From an uncultured Bacteroidales bacterium (GTDB lineage: Bacteria > Bacteroidota > Bacteroidia > Bacteroidales > Bacteroidaceae), in assembly GCA_902779085.1 (NCBI GenBank), contig CACYZY010000001.1, forward strand, positions 310,001 to 374,000: a DNA stretch of 64,000 nt, read 5' to 3'. Positions 61,932-64,000 of this stretch are shown piece after piece (the stretch's first letter is position 1; every line of letters starts with the position of its first letter). Both the position numbers and the translations under genes were made by a program. The notes beneath the pieces are model-generated. The model worked only from the letters and a program-made list of their open reading frames with translations, ran no database searches and was not told the DNA's origin.

Positions 61932-62705
61932 ATGAGAAAAGAAACGATGCAGTGGACTATGGGGCTATTGCTCTGCGTCTCATTGTTTTTATGTGGATGC
62001 AAGAGTCACTATGCTGTGGCTGATGTGCAGAGCAGCCGAGTGGCCATTGATGCTTCACTCGATGCTATAGTGAGTCAAGATGCTGTGAAACTGATAGCAC
62101 CCTATCGCGCAAGTGTTGACAGTATGATGAACACTGTTCTGGGGCAAAGCGAGATAGCTATGAATCGTCGCCGTCCTGAGTGCTTGCTTGGCAACTTAGT
62201 GGCTGAAGTTTTGCGACAGAGTGCATCTCGTGTGCTGGGTAAGCCTGCTGATATGGGACTTATCAATATTGGCGGTTTGCGTGCCGATGTTGCGCAGGGC
62301 GATTTTACTGTCAGCAATGCTTTCGAAGTGTTGCCTTTCGAAAATTCCCTCTGTGTACTTACCCTCAAGGGTGCTGACATGAAGGAACTAATGGCGAATA
62401 TTGCCACACGTGGTGGAGAAGGCATCAGTGGTGCCACGCTGGTGTTCAATAGCAAGAACGAGGTGATAGAGGCTACGGTACAAGGCAAACCAATTGACGA
62501 TAATGCCACCTATACCATAGGCTCCATCGACTATCTTTCTGAGGGCAATGATGGCTTGCATGCCTTGCCTAAGGCTATTAAGAAAGATTGTCCTGAAGGC
62601 CTTACACTTCGCAGTCTGTTCATTGAATATGTGCAGGAGCAGACCAAGCAGGGTAAGAAGATAACATCTCAGTTGGATGGAAGAATAAAGATAATTGAAG
62701 ATTGA
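61932..62705 (+). CDS. 5'-nucleotidase C-terminal domain lipoprotein
   Basis: 257 aa from the ATG at 61932 (MRKETMQWTMGLLLC). Lipobox LCGC. The rest is only the C-terminal domain of 5'-nucleotidases: RRPECLLGNLVAEVLRQS, INIGGLRADVAQGDFTV, FEVLPFENSLCVLTLKG and GSIDYLSEGNDGL. The metallophosphatase domain is encoded by the next gene, 5 bp downstream. The two probably act together in the periplasm on nucleotides. Confidence 0.93.
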   Translation: MRKETMQWTMGLLLCVSLFLCGCKSHYAVADVQSSRVAIDASLDAIVSQDAVKLIAPYRASVDSMMNTVLGQSEIAMNRRRPECLLGNLVAEVLRQSASRVLGKPADMGLINIGGLRADVAQGDFTVSNAFEVLPFENSLCVLTLKGADMKELMANIATRGGEGISGATLVFNSKNEVIEATVQGKPIDDNATYTIGSIDYLSEGNDGLHALPKAIKKDCPEGLTLRSLFIEYVQEQTKQGKKITSQLDGRIKIIED

Positions 62706-62710
62706 AGATT
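62694..62710. repeat. ATTGAAG heptamer, 2.4 units, at a stop/start junction
   Basis: ATTGAAG occurs twice, then ATT, directly followed by the ATG at 62711. The stop of the upstream gene (62703-62705) lies inside it. Confidence 0.75.
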
Positions 62711-63571
62711 ATGAGAAACCGATATTTACTATACGTTTTGGTGCTGGCATTGTCAATTGTCAATTGTCAATTGTCAATTGCTCAAAAGCAGCTGTATATC
62801 TTACACTCCAGCGATACCCACAGCCGTATCGACCCCATTGATGCCAAGCACTCTACCAGGAATGCCAACATGGGTGGTGTGGCCCGCAGGGCAGGGTTTG
62901 TCAACCAGTTCCGTCAGGAGCATCCCGACATGTTGCTGTTCGATTGTGGCGACATCTCTCAAGGAACACCCTATTACAATCTTTATCAGGGTGAACTGGA
63001 GATCAAGTCCATGAACTTGATGAAGTATGATGCCATGACCATCGGCAATCATGAGTTCGATTTTGGTCTCGACAATATGGCACGCCTTTTCAAGATGGCC
63101 AACTTCCCCATCGTTTGTTCCAATTATGACTTTGAAGGCACCGTCCTCGAAGGATTGGTGAAACCATACATCGTGCTCAAGCGCAATGGGGTGAAGATTG
63201 GTGTCTTTGCCCTTTGTCCCCAACTTGAGGGCTTGGTGCAGCAGAGCAAGTGCGAAGGCATTGTCTATCATAAGCCTGCAGCGGTGGCCAATCGAATGGC
63301 AATGATTCTCCGTGAGCAGGAAAAGTGTGATGTAGTGATTTGTCTGTCGCACTTGGGCATCGTGCCCAACCCGGGCGTGGATGATGTGTATGACAATGCT
63401 ATCGTTCCTCAGACACATGGTATCGACCTGGTGCTGGGCGGACATACCCATACCTTCCTCGAGAAGCCTGAACGGGTAAAAGATGCCGACGGTAAGGAAG
63501 TGCCCATCATGCACATTGGCAACAATGGTATATATATGAGCCAGACCGTCATGAACCTCCAGAAGAAATAA
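62711..63571 (+). CDS. 5'-nucleotidase metallophosphatase domain protein
   Basis: 286 aa from the ATG at 62711; the frame could begin at a TTG at 62702. Signal peptide ending LSIVNCQLSIAQ, encoded by a heptamer repeat. The metallophosphatase motifs are complete: LHSSDTHSRI, LLFDCGDISQGTP, TIGNHEFDFG, LSHLGIVPNPG and LGGHTHTF. It lacks the C-terminal 5'-nucleotidase domain, which is the upstream gene. Substrate most likely nucleotides or UDP-sugars. Confidence 0.93.
   Translation: MRNRYLLYVLVLALSIVNCQLSIAQKQLYILHSSDTHSRIDPIDAKHSTRNANMGGVARRAGFVNQFRQEHPDMLLFDCGDISQGTPYYNLYQGELEIKSMNLMKYDAMTIGNHEFDFGLDNMARLFKMANFPIVCSNYDFEGTVLEGLVKPYIVLKRNGVKIGVFALCPQLEGLVQQSKCEGIVYHKPAAVANRMAMILREQEKCDVVICLSHLGIVPNPGVDDVYDNAIVPQTHGIDLVLGGHTHTFLEKPERVKDADGKEVPIMHIGNNGIYMSQTVMNLQKK
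62750..62780. repeat. TTGTCAA heptamer repeat, 4.4 units, in a signal peptide
   Basis: TTGTCAA occurs four times in a row (62750-62777), plus TTG. Three units encode one LSIVNCQ heptapeptide. Gain or loss of one unit would shift the reading frame. Confidence 0.9.
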
Positions 63572-63615
63572 CGAACCTATAGCCTGGGCGTTTGCCAAGG
63601 CATGATACAATTGAT

Positions 63616-64000
63616 ATGAAAAGACTACTGTTCCTTTTGCTGGCCGTGCTGTTTTGCAGCGCTAAGATTGAGACTGACGGACTGACCCGACCATCTCCTG
63701 CACCTTATGACCCCAAGGTAAGTCAGTTTGGCAGAATCATGAACATCAATGGGAAAGCAGCTGCCTGGGCTGATTCGGTTATGCAGACACTTGACCTTCG
63801 CGGGCGTATCGGCCAATTGTTCGTTTACAAGGTGGCACCAGTGAGATCAGTAGCCAATTCACAACTTATTAAAAAGGTCGTACAGGAATATAAGATTGGC
63901 GGACTGCTATTCTCGGGTGGAGAACTGCAGAGCCAAGCCATTCTTACCAATGAAGCGCAGCAATTCGCAGATGTACCCCTCATGATCACCCTCGATGGCG
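63616..64000 (+). CDS. Glycoside hydrolase family 3 protein, N-terminal part
   Basis: The frame is open from the ATG at 63616 to the right edge (about 128 codons). Signal peptide MKRLLFLLLAVLFCSA. The segment ADSVMQTLDLRGRIGQLFVY, then YKIGGLLFSGGELQSQAIL and PLMITLDG, match the start of GH3 beta-N-acetylglucosaminidases (NagZ-like), which in Bacteroidales are often large secreted proteins. The catalytic Asp lies beyond the window. Confidence 0.88.
   Translation, partial: MKRLLFLLLAVLFCSAKIETDGLTRPSPAPYDPKVSQFGRIMNINGKAAAWADSVMQTLDLRGRIGQLFVYKVAPVRSVANSQLIKKVVQEYKIGGLLFSGGELQSQAILTNEAQQFADVPLMITLDG

Overview
The window looks like a chromosome segment from a Prevotella-like member of the Bacteroidales. 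The evidence is promoter boxes of the Bacteroidetes form TAnnTTTG upstream of many genes, few Shine-Dalgarno sequences, a complete Na+-translocating NADH:quinone reductase operon, a tmRNA whose tag ends in YALAA, and many lipoproteins and proteins typical of the group (DUF5686, DUF4348, DUF4250, DUF3127, EFR1-type ferredoxin, M64 peptidase). Most of the window is ordinary core genome. No insertion sequence, prophage or CRISPR array was seen.

Layout. 1-3.6 kb: M64 peptidase fragment, Lrp/AsnC regulator, thyA-folA, and a secreted phospholipase D-like protein. 3.6-7.6 kb: three lipoprotein genes (unknown, DUF3160, CapA-like). 7.6-10.8 kb: rlmD, a pseudouridine synthase and a methyltransferase. 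10.9-16.9 kb, all minus strand: pncA-pncB (NAD salvage), menA, a radical SAM protein, an AlaX-like editing protein, then a RyR-domain/zinc-ribbon gene and a membrane protein with a TIR-like core. 17-17.4 kb: tmRNA. 17.6-20 kb: a cytosolic GH2 protein lacking its expected nucleophile. 20.2-28.1 kb: minus-strand run of wecB, DUF5686, rarA, D-hydroxyacid dehydrogenase, acyltransferase and an esterase-HAD fusion. 28.6-31.8 kb: a carboxyltransferase protein and a C1B peptidase. 32-37.8 kb: nqrABCDEF. 37.8-39.8 kb: mltG-nudC and tRNA-Thr. 39.9-45.9 kb: AraC regulator divergent from an exported EFR1-like protein, two esterases and a histidine phosphatase. 46.4-48.8 kb: AlkD-like, Bcp, UDG-like, DUF4250 and tRNA-Asp. 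48.9-54.9 kb: hisHAF-hisIE, ftsE, lysC and lysA. 55-60.6 kb: kbl divergent from threonine dehydrogenase, DUF4348, murB, an MBL hydrolase and an anchored protein. 60.7-64 kb: a DUF3127 protein, rplS, a split 5'-nucleotidase pair and the start of a GH3 gene.

How genes work together: thyA/folA (thymidylate cycle), pncA/pncB/nudC (NAD turnover), menA and Nqr (quinone-linked sodium pumping), kbl/tdh (threonine to glycine), lysC/lysA (lysine and diaminopimelate), mltG/murB (peptidoglycan).

The observations most worth a second look are: (i) a 264-bp intergenic array of twelve degenerate repeats at a 22-bp period (45979-46242), with a three-unit relative at 28313-28378; (ii) a two-gene RyR-zinc ribbon plus membrane TIR-like unit with a palindrome over its promoter; (iii) three proteins that lack a catalytic or acceptor residue expected for their family; (iv) heptanucleotide repeats at translation-critical points, one inside a signal peptide.
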